40,724 nt of DNA from Verrucomicrobiota bacterium. GTDB taxonomy: Bacteria > Verrucomicrobiota > Verrucomicrobiia > Chthoniobacterales > UBA10450. The notes beneath the pieces were generated by a model. It was not told the DNA's origin. It saw only the letters and a program-made list of their open reading frames with translations, and made no database searches. This document shows positions 16,503-26,660 of this stretch, piece after piece (within the stretch, counting starts at the first letter, position 1; each line of letters opens with the position of its first letter). The stretch spans positions 1 to 40,724 of the forward strand of contig QHQO01000161.1 of NCBI GenBank assembly GCA_003221195.1, given 5' to 3'. The position numbers were made by a program, and so were the translations under genes.

Positions 16503-17918
16503 TCACTGCTTCGGCATGTGCAACCGCAAGTATGAGAGCAGATCGGAACGCGTGACCAGCCCGAGGAATTTGTCGTCTTCCATCACAATAGCCACCCGGC
16601 CGCGATCAAATACGTCCAAAAGATCTTTGATAGTCGCTTTGGGCGAGAGTGTTTCGAGCTTGGACGTCATCGCATTTTTGACCGGATCATTAAAGTGCAG
16701 GGGATCGCGGTGTACTTTCACAAGAATATCGGATTCATCGATAATCCCAAGCGCGCGTCCATCTTGATCGACCACGGGAAGCTGCGAGACATCCGCTCCA
16801 CGCATCCGTTTGAACGCGGTCAGCAACGTGTCCGTCGGTCCAATGGAAATTACTTCGCCAGCTTCGTAACGATGCGAGATGAGATCGCTCAAATCGCCAT
16901 GCGGCGGACGATGAATGAAACCTTGCTCCGCCATCCAGAAATCGTCGAACATCTTGGAAAGATATTTGTTCCCGGTATCGACCACAAAGCTGACGACGCG
17001 CTTCGGTTTCGTCTGTTTACGGCAATAACGCAGCGCCCCGGCGACCAGTGTGCCCGTGGAAGATCCACCGAAAATTCCTTCCTTGCGCAACAGTTCGCGC
17101 ACTGTTGCAAAGCTTTCCGCGTCATCAATCTCAAATGCTTCGGTTACGAGCGACATGTCGGCAATCTCAGGAATAAAATCCTCGCCGATGCCTTCGACCG
17201 CCCAACTGCCTGCTTCGAGCAGCTTGCCCGACTTAATGTACTCGAAAAGTATGGAACCCTTCGGGTCGGCCAAAACCATTTCGATGCCGCGCCGCGGTTT
17301 AACGCGATTAAAAAATCGCCCGAGACCAGTCAGCGTCCCACCAGACCCGACGCCTACGACAACCGCATCGACATCGTGCCGCATTTGCTCCCAGATTTCC
17401 GGTCCTGTGGTGCGCTCGTGCGCTAAAGGATTTGCAGGATTCCCGAATTGATTCACATAGAACGCGCCCGGGATTTCCTCGGCAAGTCGCGCAGCCACAT
17501 CCTGGTAATATTCAGGATGGCCGCGCGTCACGTCCGAACGTGTGATCCGCACTTCGGCGCCGAGCGCTTTCACATGCGAGATTTTTTCCTGCGACATTTT
17601 ATCGGGGATTACGAGTAAGACGCGGTAGCCTTTCGCGCCTGCAACCAGCGCAAGACCCAAACCGGTGTTGCCTGCTGTGGCCTCAACAACCGTGCCGCCG
17701 GGCTGCAATTTCCCTTCGTCTTCCGCAGCTTCGATCATCGACAGCGCGATGCGATCCTTGATCGATCCGCCTGGATTTTGATTTTCAAGCTTGAGAAAAA
17801 GCTGACATGGACCCGTGTCGAGCTGCGTGACTTCTACCAACGGTGTGTCGCCAATCAGCGACAGAATTTGCGGCGGACGTTTTGAATTGATGTGGGGAAC
17901 GGTGGGAGTTTCGAGCAT
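16503..17918 (-). CDS. cystathionine beta-synthase (PLP domain + CBS pair)
   Basis: GDTPLVEVTQLDTGPCQLFLKLENQNPGGSIKDRIALSMI...VEATAGNTGLGLALVA...VGSGGTLTGLGRF plus C-terminal CBS domains. Confidence 0.92.
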   Translation of the reverse strand: MLETPTVPHINSKRPPQILSLIGDTPLVEVTQLDTGPCQLFLKLENQNPGGSIKDRIALSMIEAAEDEGKLQPGGTVVEATAGNTGLGLALVAGAKGYRVLLVIPDKMSQEKISHVKALGAEVRITRSDVTRGHPEYYQDVAARLAEEIPGAFYVNQFGNPANPLAHERTTGPEIWEQMRHDVDAVVVGVGSGGTLTGLGRFFNRVKPRRGIEMVLADPKGSILFEYIKSGKLLEAGSWAVEGIGEDFIPEIADMSLVTEAFEIDDAESFATVRELLRKEGIFGGSSTGTLVAGALRYCRKQTKPKRVVSFVVDTGNKYLSKMFDDFWMAEQGFIHRPPHGDLSDLISHRYEAGEVISIGPTDTLLTAFKRMRGADVSQLPVVDQDGRALGIIDESDILVKVHRDPLHFNDPVKNAMTSKLETLSPKATIKDLLDVFDRGRVAIVMEDDKFLGLVTRSDLLSYLRLHMPKQ

Positions 17919-17927
17919 TGCGAATCC

Positions 17928-18476
17928 TTAGGGGGAGCCTATTGCCGGTTCGCCTTTATGCGACCATTCCGATTTGCTGTCTTCGAGAAACTGCTGGAGC
18001 ACAGGGAAACGGACCTCGCCGTAGTTCAATGCGTAGCGGAGATCGCCGCCTTTGTAAATCCAAGTCGTAGGAATCCACGAAAGCGGCATCCCGGCGAATT
18101 GCTTGATTTTGCCGTCACCCTTGCGCGGCCCCGGATCAGCCAGGATCGTGACGTTCGGTTGGTCCGTAATTTGGAATTTCTGCAAGATCGCATGGCCGTC
18201 CTCGCCATCGTTCCAAATAGATACGAAATAGAATTTCACCTGCGGATTCTCTTTGGCCATTTTGAGCCAGCCGCCGCTCTTCAATTCTGCCTGGCAATTG
18301 GAGCACCAAGGCGCCCAAAGATGCACGACGCTGAGATCGGGTGATTTGATCGCTTCGAGAATTTTTTGCTCGGCGGGGGACGCAGCGCGGAGTGATGTGG
18401 CTGTGAGAAGCGTGGCGAAGATCAACAATCGGAACAGCAACATATCGATGTTGAAAGATAGAGGGGAAACGCCCAA
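17928..18476 (-). CDS. thioredoxin-fold secreted protein
   Basis: Signal peptide; LSVVHLWAPWCSNCQAELKSGGWLKMAKENPQVKFYFVSIW. Confidence 0.82.
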   Translation of the reverse strand: MGVSPLSFNIDMLLFRLLIFATLLTATSLRAASPAEQKILEAIKSPDLSVVHLWAPWCSNCQAELKSGGWLKMAKENPQVKFYFVSIWNDGEDGHAILQKFQITDQPNVTILADPGPRKGDGKIKQFAGMPLSWIPTTWIYKGGDLRYALNYGEVRFPVLQQFLEDSKSEWSHKGEPAIGSP

Positions 18477-18678
18477 CGCTCAACGTCCAACGCCAACATT
18501 CAATGTGGGTCATTCGGGCGGAGCGAGGAACCCCACATTCGAAGCCAGGGTCACGCGAACTATTCTGGGTGAAGCAGCAGTGATTGGGTGAGTCCTTTGC
18601 TTCGCTTAGGACGACGCCTGCGGTATCCTCGGCTGTCATTTGACCTGCGCGCGGAAAATGCATACTATGGCGTCCCGC

Positions 18679-18751
18679 TTCCGCGGCCCAGCTTCGCGGA
18701 AATCTTCCCCGAAGAAGTTCGGGGCTATCCCGAAAATTTCGGGAAAGGAGG
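18679..18751 (+). promoter_or_regulatory. structured rpsA leader: three consecutive hairpins ending at the SD
   Basis: TTCCGCG/CGCGGAA (18679-18685/18695-18701), CCCCGAA-GAAG-TTCGGGG (18707-18724), TCCCGAAA-A-TTTCGGGA (18728-18744), SD AAAGGAGG (18744-18751), ATG 18765. Confidence 0.65.
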
Positions 18752-18764
18752 CTCATTTAATTTT

Positions 18765-20504
18765 ATGATTCACATGCAGGATGTAATGGCCAAGCCGATG
18801 CCGGACTTCCGGGAGGGAAGCATCGTCAAGGGACGCATTTTGGAAATTCGCCCGCGCGAAGTGTTGGTGGATGTCGGATACAAATCCGAGGGCGTCATTC
18901 CGTTGGCAGAATTTGATGATGTTGATTCCCTCGAGGTCGGCGACGAGGTGGAGGTGCTTCTGGAGCGGCTGGAAAACGAAGAAGGTATGGTTGTTCTCTC
19001 GAAGGAGAAAGCCGCCTACCGCCAAAATTGGAACAAGATCGTGGGTGTGTTCCAAGGTGACGGCCTCATCAAAGGCAAGGTGAAATCGGTAGTGAAAGGC
19101 GGCCTGATGGTGAACATCGGCGTTGAGGCATTTTTGCCGGCATCGCAAATCGACGTCGTTCCACCAAAGGATTTGCAGCAATTCGTTGGCAACACGTACG
19201 ATTTCAAAATCGTTAAGCTCAATGACGATCGCAAGAACGTCGTGCTGAGCAGGCGCGAAGTAATCGAGAAGGAGCGAAGCGAAAAACGCCTGAAATTCAT
19301 GGAAGGCGTTAACGTGGGCGACCGCGTAACCGGCACGGTGAAAAACATCACTGACTTCGGAGCATTCATCGATCTCGATGGGATGGATGGGTTGTTGCAC
19401 GTCACCGACATGACCTGGGGTCGGCTGGGGCATCCGAACGAGTTATTGAAGGTCGGGCAGCAGTTGGAAGTAGTCGTGCTGGACATCAACAAGGAAAAAG
19501 AGCGCGTGTCGCTGGGGCTTAAACAAACTCAGAAGAATCCGTGGGACCAGATCGAGGAACGTTTCCCGGCAGGCCAGCGCATCAAGGGCAAGATCACCAA
19601 TCTTGTTCCCTACGGCGCGTTTGTTGAGATCGAAGAGGGCGTGGAAGGACTAATCCATGTCTCCGAGCTTTCGTGGACGAAGCGCATCATGCGTCCATCT
19701 GACATCCTCAGTGTTGGCCAGGAAGTCGAAGCTGTCGTGCTCGGCGTGAACAAAGAAGAACAGAAAATTTCATTGGGTCTTCGCCAGCTCGAGCAGAACC
19801 CTTGGGATGAAATCGAAAAGAAATTCACCATCGGCAGTCAGGTGAAAGGCAAGATTCGCAACATGACCGCGTATGGCGCGTTCGTGGAGCTAGAGGAAGG
19901 CATCGATGGAATGATTCACGTCTCAGATTTGAGTTGGACCCGCAAGATCAATCACCCCAGCGAAGTCTTTAAGAAAGGCGACGAAGTCGAAGCCGTTGTC
20001 ATCGACATCGACAAGGTAAACCAACGGATCAGCCTTGGAATCAAACAACTTACCGACGATCCCTGGAAAACAATCGATGAGAAATACAAGATCGGCGACC
20101 TTGTCAAAGGCAAGGTAACGAAGCTTGCCAGCTTTGGCGCCTTTGTGCAGCTGCAAGACGATATCGATGGCCTCGTGCACATCTCGCAATTGAGCGAAGA
20201 TCACGTCGCGAAGGTAAAAGATGTGCTCAAAGTCGGTCAGGAAGTCGAAGCTCGTGTCATAAAAGTGGACAAAGTTGAGCGCCGCATTGGATTGTCGATC
20301 AAGGCCGCGAATTACACCGAGGAACAACTGCGCAAGGAAGCGGAAGCTCTCGACATCCTCCGCCCAGGCGAAGACATGGTCGGCCTTGAGAAAGCATTCG
20401 CCGCAGCCGAACAGGAAGAATATCGCCCCGGCGAATCTAAGAAGGCAGAAAACGAATCAACCGAGCCTAAGCGCGAGTCGAAGAAAGACTCGAAAAAGAA
20501 ATAG
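18765..20504 (+). CDS. rpsA: 30S ribosomal protein S1
   Basis: Multiple S1 domains (GTVKNITDFGAFIDLDGMDGLLHVTDMTWGRLGHP..., GKITNLVPYGAFVEIEEGVEGLIHVSELSW...). Start ATG 18765 follows AAAGGAGG. Confidence 0.96.
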   Translation: MIHMQDVMAKPMPDFREGSIVKGRILEIRPREVLVDVGYKSEGVIPLAEFDDVDSLEVGDEVEVLLERLENEEGMVVLSKEKAAYRQNWNKIVGVFQGDGLIKGKVKSVVKGGLMVNIGVEAFLPASQIDVVPPKDLQQFVGNTYDFKIVKLNDDRKNVVLSRREVIEKERSEKRLKFMEGVNVGDRVTGTVKNITDFGAFIDLDGMDGLLHVTDMTWGRLGHPNELLKVGQQLEVVVLDINKEKERVSLGLKQTQKNPWDQIEERFPAGQRIKGKITNLVPYGAFVEIEEGVEGLIHVSELSWTKRIMRPSDILSVGQEVEAVVLGVNKEEQKISLGLRQLEQNPWDEIEKKFTIGSQVKGKIRNMTAYGAFVELEEGIDGMIHVSDLSWTRKINHPSEVFKKGDEVEAVVIDIDKVNQRISLGIKQLTDDPWKTIDEKYKIGDLVKGKVTKLASFGAFVQLQDDIDGLVHISQLSEDHVAKVKDVLKVGQEVEARVIKVDKVERRIGLSIKAANYTEEQLRKEAEALDILRPGEDMVGLEKAFAAAEQEEYRPGESKKAENESTEPKRESKKDSKKK

Positions 20505-20657
20505 GTGGCTGCCGCAATCGGGTGTGCGCGGACTGAATCGAGTTGATCGGCACGTTAGGCTTTTCAAATTACGCCGATCACGCCTGAGCGAGACGCGACC
20601 GGGCATGAGTTTTCATGCTAGCCCATGTCGAAATGAAGGTCGCGGAAATCCCCGACA

Positions 20658-22682
20658 ATGCGGGTCAGATACTCCTCTAAGCTTTGGTACGGTCTCGTTG
20701 CCTACTTGGCTTCGGTAGGCGGTACCGTCCTGCTGGCGAGTGAGCTTGATCGGCCTTGGGCGGTGCTGCTGCTCATCAGCGCAGCAGTGCTGGCGGTGAT
20801 CGTCTGGGGGCGACAAGAATGGATACCGGCGTTTCCGCGCTATCCTGTCACTCGCGTAACCTTCTTTAAGCGCAGCAGCTTTATCCATTGGTTCGTGTTG
20901 CTAAGTGCGTTCCTGGTCGCGCTGGCAGGCGACCTTCGTTACCTCGCCGTTCCGAAGGAAACTTTTGGGCTAGCCGGTCTTCTATGGCTCGCGAGCATCG
21001 GCTTTTTGCTGTGGTCTAGTTTTGTTTGGTCGCAATCAACCCCGGATTATACCCATGAGCTACACCTCCCAAGATGGACTGCTTGGGAGATGGTGATATT
21101 CGCTAGCTTACTGCTGGTGGCGTTGCTTGCCCGAATTTGGAATCTGACTGGCTTTCCTGACAATATTTACCCGGACGAGGTCATGACCGGCACCGTCGCC
21201 ACTCAGTCTTACATAAATCCGACCGGTCGCAGTCCGTCGGTTTTCAGCACAGCGTGGAGCGGGATAGATTTACCTGCTCTGTGGTTCTGGATAGTTGGAT
21301 GGTTTGTTAAGGTCGGTGGTAGCTCACTTGCGATGCTAAGGCTTCCTGCGGCTTTATTCGGCGCCGCTACAGCGGTCCCGTTGTATGGACTAATACGCGG
21401 CACATGGGGTAGATACGCCGCAATAAGCGGGACAGCGATCCTGGCCTTCAGCGCGTCTAATATCCACTTCAGCCGGCTCGCACTTAATAACATAACAACT
21501 CAGTTCTTCTGGACAGTCTGCTTCTTTTTTTTGTTGCGTGGCCTGCGATCACGCCGGCCGTTTGATTGGATATTCGCGGGCTTGTCGGCCGGGCTAAGTG
21601 AGTACTTCTACTATGGTACCCGGCTCTTGCCATTTATCCTGATTCTGTACTTCTGTTACATACTGATTTTTCACTGGAAGCAGGGGCGTGATTACCTGAT
21701 GAATTTCGGACTGCTCGCCGCTGGCTACTTGATAGGGTTTGGCCCGCTCCTAGTGCAGTTTATACGGCACCCCCATCTTTATTTCGGCCGGGGAGCAAGC
21801 CTAATGATATGGTCTCCTCACGTTACAGCCAGTTTTCAGGATTTGCAGAACGCTTGGAAAACGGTTTGGCCTGTAATCCGCGAGAATTTTCTTGGCATGA
21901 GCACTCATAATTCACAGGACATTATTTACTATGCGCCGCTGCTCCTGCCTGCTGAAGCCGCAATACTTGTATTAGGGGTTGCTTTGCTCGTATGGCGCTG
22001 GCGTCACCCAGCCGCTTTTCTTATGCTGATTTCGGGACTCGGTGTCTTATTCGTCGGCGGCACGCTCGTCGCCTATTCCAACAGTGTTCCGCCTCTAATT
22101 AACCACTGGACTCCAGCTTTCCCGGCTTTTTATGTTGCGCTAGCCGTACCTATAGGAGCGTGGGCGACATCTGCGAAGGTAGAATTGCCGACAAAGGTGC
22201 GTTGGGTGGTGCCTGCGACTCTTACTGTCGGTTTATCACTGCTCGGATGGGCCAACCTGAATTTCTACTTTCATGACTATTACGCCGATCCCGCGAGTCT
22301 AAGGAGCGGCTCGTACATATCCGCCCAGCAGAACTACGAAGTTCAAACCGCCCAGAGTCGATATCGGTCTTCACTCGGTCCTGGATACCATGTGTTTACC
22401 ATCGGCAAAGGCTCGCCAGCATATGATGCCACGACGATGCGATATCTGGTGGCGAAGCAGCAGTGGACAATGTTAAACAACCCTCCCGCTGAGTTGCCCT
22501 CGATCGCCGTTGAGAAGAACGGGCTGGCGTTCCTATTCTTTGCAGGAAACGAACAGTACCGGGAACTGGTCCATAAGCTATATCCAGGCGGCGCGGATGG
22601 CGAAGTGACGACAAAGAGCGGCAAGCACCTGTTCTACACGTACGTTATTACTCCGGCACAAGCGGAAGCGATCCACAAGTGA
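20658..22682 (+). CDS. multi-pass membrane glycosyltransferase (GT39/ArnT-like)
   Basis: 674 aa, many TM helices; GFPDNIYPDEVMTGTVATQSYINPTG...LPAALFGAATAVPLYGLIRGTWGRYAAISGTAILAFSASNIHFSR. Confidence 0.8.
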   Translation: MRVRYSSKLWYGLVAYLASVGGTVLLASELDRPWAVLLLISAAVLAVIVWGRQEWIPAFPRYPVTRVTFFKRSSFIHWFVLLSAFLVALAGDLRYLAVPKETFGLAGLLWLASIGFLLWSSFVWSQSTPDYTHELHLPRWTAWEMVIFASLLLVALLARIWNLTGFPDNIYPDEVMTGTVATQSYINPTGRSPSVFSTAWSGIDLPALWFWIVGWFVKVGGSSLAMLRLPAALFGAATAVPLYGLIRGTWGRYAAISGTAILAFSASNIHFSRLALNNITTQFFWTVCFFFLLRGLRSRRPFDWIFAGLSAGLSEYFYYGTRLLPFILILYFCYILIFHWKQGRDYLMNFGLLAAGYLIGFGPLLVQFIRHPHLYFGRGASLMIWSPHVTASFQDLQNAWKTVWPVIRENFLGMSTHNSQDIIYYAPLLLPAEAAILVLGVALLVWRWRHPAAFLMLISGLGVLFVGGTLVAYSNSVPPLINHWTPAFPAFYVALAVPIGAWATSAKVELPTKVRWVVPATLTVGLSLLGWANLNFYFHDYYADPASLRSGSYISAQQNYEVQTAQSRYRSSLGPGYHVFTIGKGSPAYDATTMRYLVAKQQWTMLNNPPAELPSIAVEKNGLAFLFFAGNEQYRELVHKLYPGGADGEVTTKSGKHLFYTYVITPAQAEAIHK

Positions 22683-22854
22683 TTTTCCGTGCTATCTTGA
22701 ATGTTCTAGCTAGCGGCCTGCGGCGGTTGCATGTGGCCCGCGCTTTCATGCGAAGAGATGGTCGCAAATCCATGGCGACAGCGGTTCTGGCGCGCTGTTG
22801 AATCCGCTGCAAACTCGACAAGCCAATCTCAAATGAGTAACAAATCGGCAGGTC

Positions 22855-23190
22855 ATGCCATTTGATCCTTCTCAGTCCAAACCGCGATTATGGATAATCG
22901 CGATCGCTTTGTCATTCGCGATGGCTGGCTGCGGAAACTCCACCATCGTAGGCAAATGGCGCTTGATGGGAGGATCAAATGCAATCCTGTGGGAATTTTC
23001 GGCAAATGGTGCCGTCCTTATCGGGGACGTGCGCGGCCGGTACAAATTCGGTGACCAGGACCGAATCAAAATCGAGACGCCATTCGCAACGACAGTTTAC
23101 CAGATAACAATTTCCGGCGAGCGGATGACGCTGCAAGAACCCGGCGGCTCCAAGCTCGAGTTTACGAGGATAGGAGAAACGCAGCGCTGA
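22855..23190 (+). CDS. putative lipoprotein of unknown function
   Basis: LWIIAIALSFAMAGCGNS signal with lipobox; 111 aa. Confidence 0.65.
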   Translation: MPFDPSQSKPRLWIIAIALSFAMAGCGNSTIVGKWRLMGGSNAILWEFSANGAVLIGDVRGRYKFGDQDRIKIETPFATTVYQITISGERMTLQEPGGSKLEFTRIGETQR

Positions 23191-23227
23191 CTTGTGTTTC
23201 GGTAAAGCCTAGCGATTTCATCATTGG

Positions 23228-24049
23228 TTAGCTCTTTTCGGACCGCGCTTTTTTGTTCATGCCGCGCCTGGAGTTTTTGTTCCTTTGTGAGTTGCCTGAT
23301 GTTCCGCTAGCGATTGGTGGCGTGTGATGGAGCGCCAACGCGCGGGTGAGACCTTTTTCGTCGGTAAGATCAAGACGCAGCGGAGTGATGGAAACCCAGC
23401 TGTGTTCGACTGCCCAGCGATCGGTTCCTTCCTCTGCTCCCTCAAGGGGCGTAATAGTGAACCAGTAAATTGGACGGCCCATTGGATCCTTGCTCGGGAC
23501 CACTTTTCCGTCGTACTGCCGCACAGACTGGCGCGTCCAGCGAATGCCTCGCGGTTTTGGAGGCAAATTCACGTTGACGAGCGACATCGCTTTTTCTTCC
23601 AATAGCAACTCCAGCACCTTCGTCACATATGGCTCAAGGGCAGAGAAATTCGGTTCCTGTTTATCACTGAACTCTGTGCTGATGGCGATTCCGCGCAGAC
23701 CGAGTAAAGCTGCCTGTTTTGCCGCCGCAAGCGTTCCGGAGTGCCAGCAGGAGTTGCCGAGATTTAGACCAAGATTGATTCCCGACAGGACAACATCAGT
23801 ATGCTGCCACTGATGGGTCCCAAGTGCGACGCAATCGGCGGGCGTGCCGTTTACCCTGTAAGCGTCGAACTCGTCGAGGCGAATCCGTTTGTATCGCAGC
23901 GGCCGTGAAGCGGTAATAGCGTGGCCCATCGAAGATTGCTCGACGTCGGGCGCAACGATGCGCACTTCGCCAAAGCGCGACGCCACTTTCGCTAGGGCCA
24001 GAATGCCGGGACTATAGATTCCATCGTCGTTCGAAATCAAAATTCGCAT
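23228..24049 (-). CDS. surE: 5'-nucleotidase SurE
   Basis: MRILISNDDGIYSPGILALAKVASRFGEVRIVAPDVEQSSMGHAIT...VNGTPADCVALG...VLSGINLGLNLGNSCWHSGTLAAA. Confidence 0.95.
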   Translation of the reverse strand: MRILISNDDGIYSPGILALAKVASRFGEVRIVAPDVEQSSMGHAITASRPLRYKRIRLDEFDAYRVNGTPADCVALGTHQWQHTDVVLSGINLGLNLGNSCWHSGTLAAAKQAALLGLRGIAISTEFSDKQEPNFSALEPYVTKVLELLLEEKAMSLVNVNLPPKPRGIRWTRQSVRQYDGKVVPSKDPMGRPIYWFTITPLEGAEEGTDRWAVEHSWVSITPLRLDLTDEKGLTRALALHHTPPIASGTSGNSQRNKNSRRGMNKKARSEKS

Positions 24050-24126
24050 GTCTTTATTTTATGAAACGTGTGCCAGATTGTTTTTGGCCGAACCGTTCCA
24101 GGTTGTATCTACGATTGCGAAAGAGG

Positions 24127-25053
24127 ATGCGAATCACATTGATACACAATCCGAAGGCTGGCGATGCAAAACATGGCAAAAGGCAATTGATGGCAGCACT
24201 AGCCAAAGCTGGACATCACGCCACTTATCAATCCACGAAAGAACCGGGCCTCAAGAAGGCTCTCAAGAAACCGACCGACCTCATGCTTGCCGCCGGCGGA
24301 GACGGGACTACTGCAAAGGTCGCGTCCCAGCTCGTCGACAGCGGCATTCCCTTAAGCGTGCTGCCGCTCGGCACGGCGAATAATCTCGCTCGTGCGCTCG
24401 GCTTCGTCGCTTCTCCCGAGGAAATTATTACGAGGCTCGAAGACGGAAGGAAGCGGGCATTTGATGTCGGATTTGCGTATGGGCCGTGGGGTGAACGCTA
24501 CTTTTTTGAAGCAGCAGGCGGCGGCCTCCTTGCAGATTACGTTCGAGCCGCGAAAAAAGAGGAAAAAAAGAACAAAACGATTAAGAAGCTTTCCAAAGAG
24601 CAAGAGATGGCTCGACACAGCGCGCTGTTATGCCGGATGCTGCACGATTATCCGGCGCGTAAATGGAAGATCGAGCTCGACGGAAAAGACATTTCCGGGC
24701 GCTACATTCTTTGGGAAGCAATGAATATTCATTCCGTCGGTCCTGCACTTTATTTGGCGCCGCGAGCCGGCACCAGAGATGGACGATTCGATTTTGCCTG
24801 CGCACGCCCAGCCGATTCCGCGCTTCTGGCGAAACACTTCGAAGCACGCGTAAATGGGAAGAAGAGCAATTCTCCGCTGCCCGCTCGAAAATTCCGCAAA
24901 TTAAAGGTTGTTTGGAAAGGACCAGCACTTCATTTGGACGACAAGCTTTGGCCCAAGAAGAAGCAGAGCGGCAAATATTCCAGTGAAATTGAAATCACTG
25001 TGAAACCGTCGGCGCTGATCATTCTGCAACCAGCGCCCGCCGTCAAAACCTAG
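24127..25053 (+). CDS. diacylglycerol kinase-family lipid kinase (YegS-like)
   Basis: MRITLIHNPKAGDAKHGKRQL...DLMLAAGGDGTTAKVASQLVDSGIPLSVLPLGTANNLARALG. Confidence 0.9.
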   Translation: MRITLIHNPKAGDAKHGKRQLMAALAKAGHHATYQSTKEPGLKKALKKPTDLMLAAGGDGTTAKVASQLVDSGIPLSVLPLGTANNLARALGFVASPEEIITRLEDGRKRAFDVGFAYGPWGERYFFEAAGGGLLADYVRAAKKEEKKNKTIKKLSKEQEMARHSALLCRMLHDYPARKWKIELDGKDISGRYILWEAMNIHSVGPALYLAPRAGTRDGRFDFACARPADSALLAKHFEARVNGKKSNSPLPARKFRKLKVVWKGPALHLDDKLWPKKKQSGKYSSEIEITVKPSALIILQPAPAVKT

Positions 25054-25093
25054 AATGCCGGTGTTTCCCTTGGAACAGGGGTTATTTCCCTGC

Positions 25094-26491
25094 TCAGAAT
25101 TCGGCGCTGCCAGGCGTGCGCGCGAACGGGATAACGTCACGGATGTTCGGGACGCCAGTGATGAACATTAGCATTCGCTCGAAGCCGAGGCCGAAGCCGG
25201 AGTGCGGAACGGTGCCGTAACGGCGAAGATCGAGATACCATTTGTAGTCGGCTGGGTCCATGTTGTATCGGTGCATGTTTTCCTCCAGCATATCCAGCCG
25301 CTCTTCGCGCTGGCTGCCGCCGACGATTTCGCCAATTCCCGGCACGAGGAGGTCCATTGCGGTCACTGTCTTCCCGTCATCATTCAAACGCATGTAGAAC
25401 GGTTTGATTTCCTTTGGGTAATTGAAAACCGTGACCGGGCACTGGAAGTGTTTCTCCGTCAACCAGCGCTCGTGTTCTGATTGCAGATTCAATCCGTAAT
25501 CAATCGGGAACTCGAATTTCTCTCCGCTCTTTTTTAACAGCTCGACAGCTTCAGAATAGGTGATCCGCTGAAATGGGCGGTCTACCACAAAATCAAGTCG
25601 CGCAAGTAACTCTTTGTCCACGAACTTGCCGAAAAGTTCCATCTCATCCGGGCAATGTTCGCGCGCGTGTGCGACTAGATACTTAACAAACTCCTCGGCG
25701 AGGTCCATGTTGCCCTTCAGATCGCAAAACGCCATTTCCGGTTCGATCATCCAAAACTCGCTGGCGTGCCTGGACGTGTTGGAGTTCTCAGCGCGAAAAG
25801 TGGGTCCAAAGGTGTACACTTTGGACAACGCCAGCGCGAAGGCTTCCGCTTCAAGTTGGCCGCTTACGGTCAGATACGTCGGCCGTGCGAAAAAGTCGTT
25901 CGTATAATCGGTCTTGCCATCGGCGGTTCGCGGTATTTTCTCGGCGTCGAGTGTTGTGACCCGAAATAGTTCTCCAGCCCCTTCGCAATCGCTGCCGGTG
26001 ATAATTGGCGTATGAACATAAACGAAACCGCGGTCCTGAAAAAACTGGTGAACAGCAAACGCGAGCCTGCTCCGCACGCGAAAGACACTACTGAAAAGAT
26101 TTGAGCGAGGACGCAGATGGGCGATTTCGCGCAGAAATTCAGGCGTGTGCCCCTTCTTTTGCAGCGGATAGGAATCATCGGTAGTTCCTACGATCTCGAT
26201 GTTGTTCCCAACCAGCTCCCATCTTTGTCCTTTGCCTTGCGAAGGAACCAACGCGCCAGTTACGCTGACTGATGCTCCCGTTGTGAGCCGTTGAACCGCC
26301 GGGTAATTCGGCAACGTGTTCTTCGCGATAACCTGAAGATTGCGCAGGGTGGACCCGTCGTTCAGTTCGACAAATGAGAAATCTTTGGAATCGCGTCGCG
26401 TCCGCACCCAGCCCTGCACTCGAATCGAATCGATTGGCGCGGTGCTTTGCAAAGCATCCTTAATCGGAGTGGGAGAAATAGGTTTATCCAT
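25094..26491 (-). CDS. asnS: asparaginyl-tRNA synthetase
   Basis: [33 protein letters not shown]...[23 protein letters not shown]...[34 protein letters not shown]. Confidence 0.95.
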   Translation of the reverse strand: MDKPISPTPIKDALQSTAPIDSIRVQGWVRTRRDSKDFSFVELNDGSTLRNLQVIAKNTLPNYPAVQRLTTGASVSVTGALVPSQGKGQRWELVGNNIEIVGTTDDSYPLQKKGHTPEFLREIAHLRPRSNLFSSVFRVRSRLAFAVHQFFQDRGFVYVHTPIITGSDCEGAGELFRVTTLDAEKIPRTADGKTDYTNDFFARPTYLTVSGQLEAEAFALALSKVYTFGPTFRAENSNTSRHASEFWMIEPEMAFCDLKGNMDLAEEFVKYLVAHAREHCPDEMELFGKFVDKELLARLDFVVDRPFQRITYSEAVELLKKSGEKFEFPIDYGLNLQSEHERWLTEKHFQCPVTVFNYPKEIKPFYMRLNDDGKTVTAMDLLVPGIGEIVGGSQREERLDMLEENMHRYNMDPADYKWYLDLRRYGTVPHSGFGLGFERMLMFITGVPNIRDVIPFARTPGSAEF

Positions 26492-26574
26492 ACGCCTCAA
26501 CCAAACGTTCTACGTTCAACACTCAACGCTCAATGTTCAACGCTCAATTCGTAATCGCATGACGATCCCCACAG

Positions 26575-26660
26575 AACTTGTAGCCACCGGCCTATGGCCG
26601 GTTATCCAGGCTATGCGTCTTGCTCAAGTCAAACGGCCCACAGGGCCGTGGCTACAGAAC
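26575..26660. repeat. palindromic intergenic repeat (TTGTAGCCACCGGCC...GGCCGTGGCTACA)
   Basis: CTTGTAGCCACCGGCCTATGGCCGG ... GGCCCACAGGGCCGTGGCTACAG. Confidence 0.6.

Noticed and set aside
16695-17426. 243-aa plus-strand ORF
   Set aside because: Antisense to the cystathionine beta-synthase gene; no family resemblance.
18588-18764. 59-residue N-terminal extension of ribosomal protein S1
   Set aside because: Reads through repeat and hairpin sequence; ATG at 18765 has a strong SD and a normal S1 start.
18753-19433. 226-aa minus-strand ORF
   Set aside because: Antisense to rpsA; shadow ORF.
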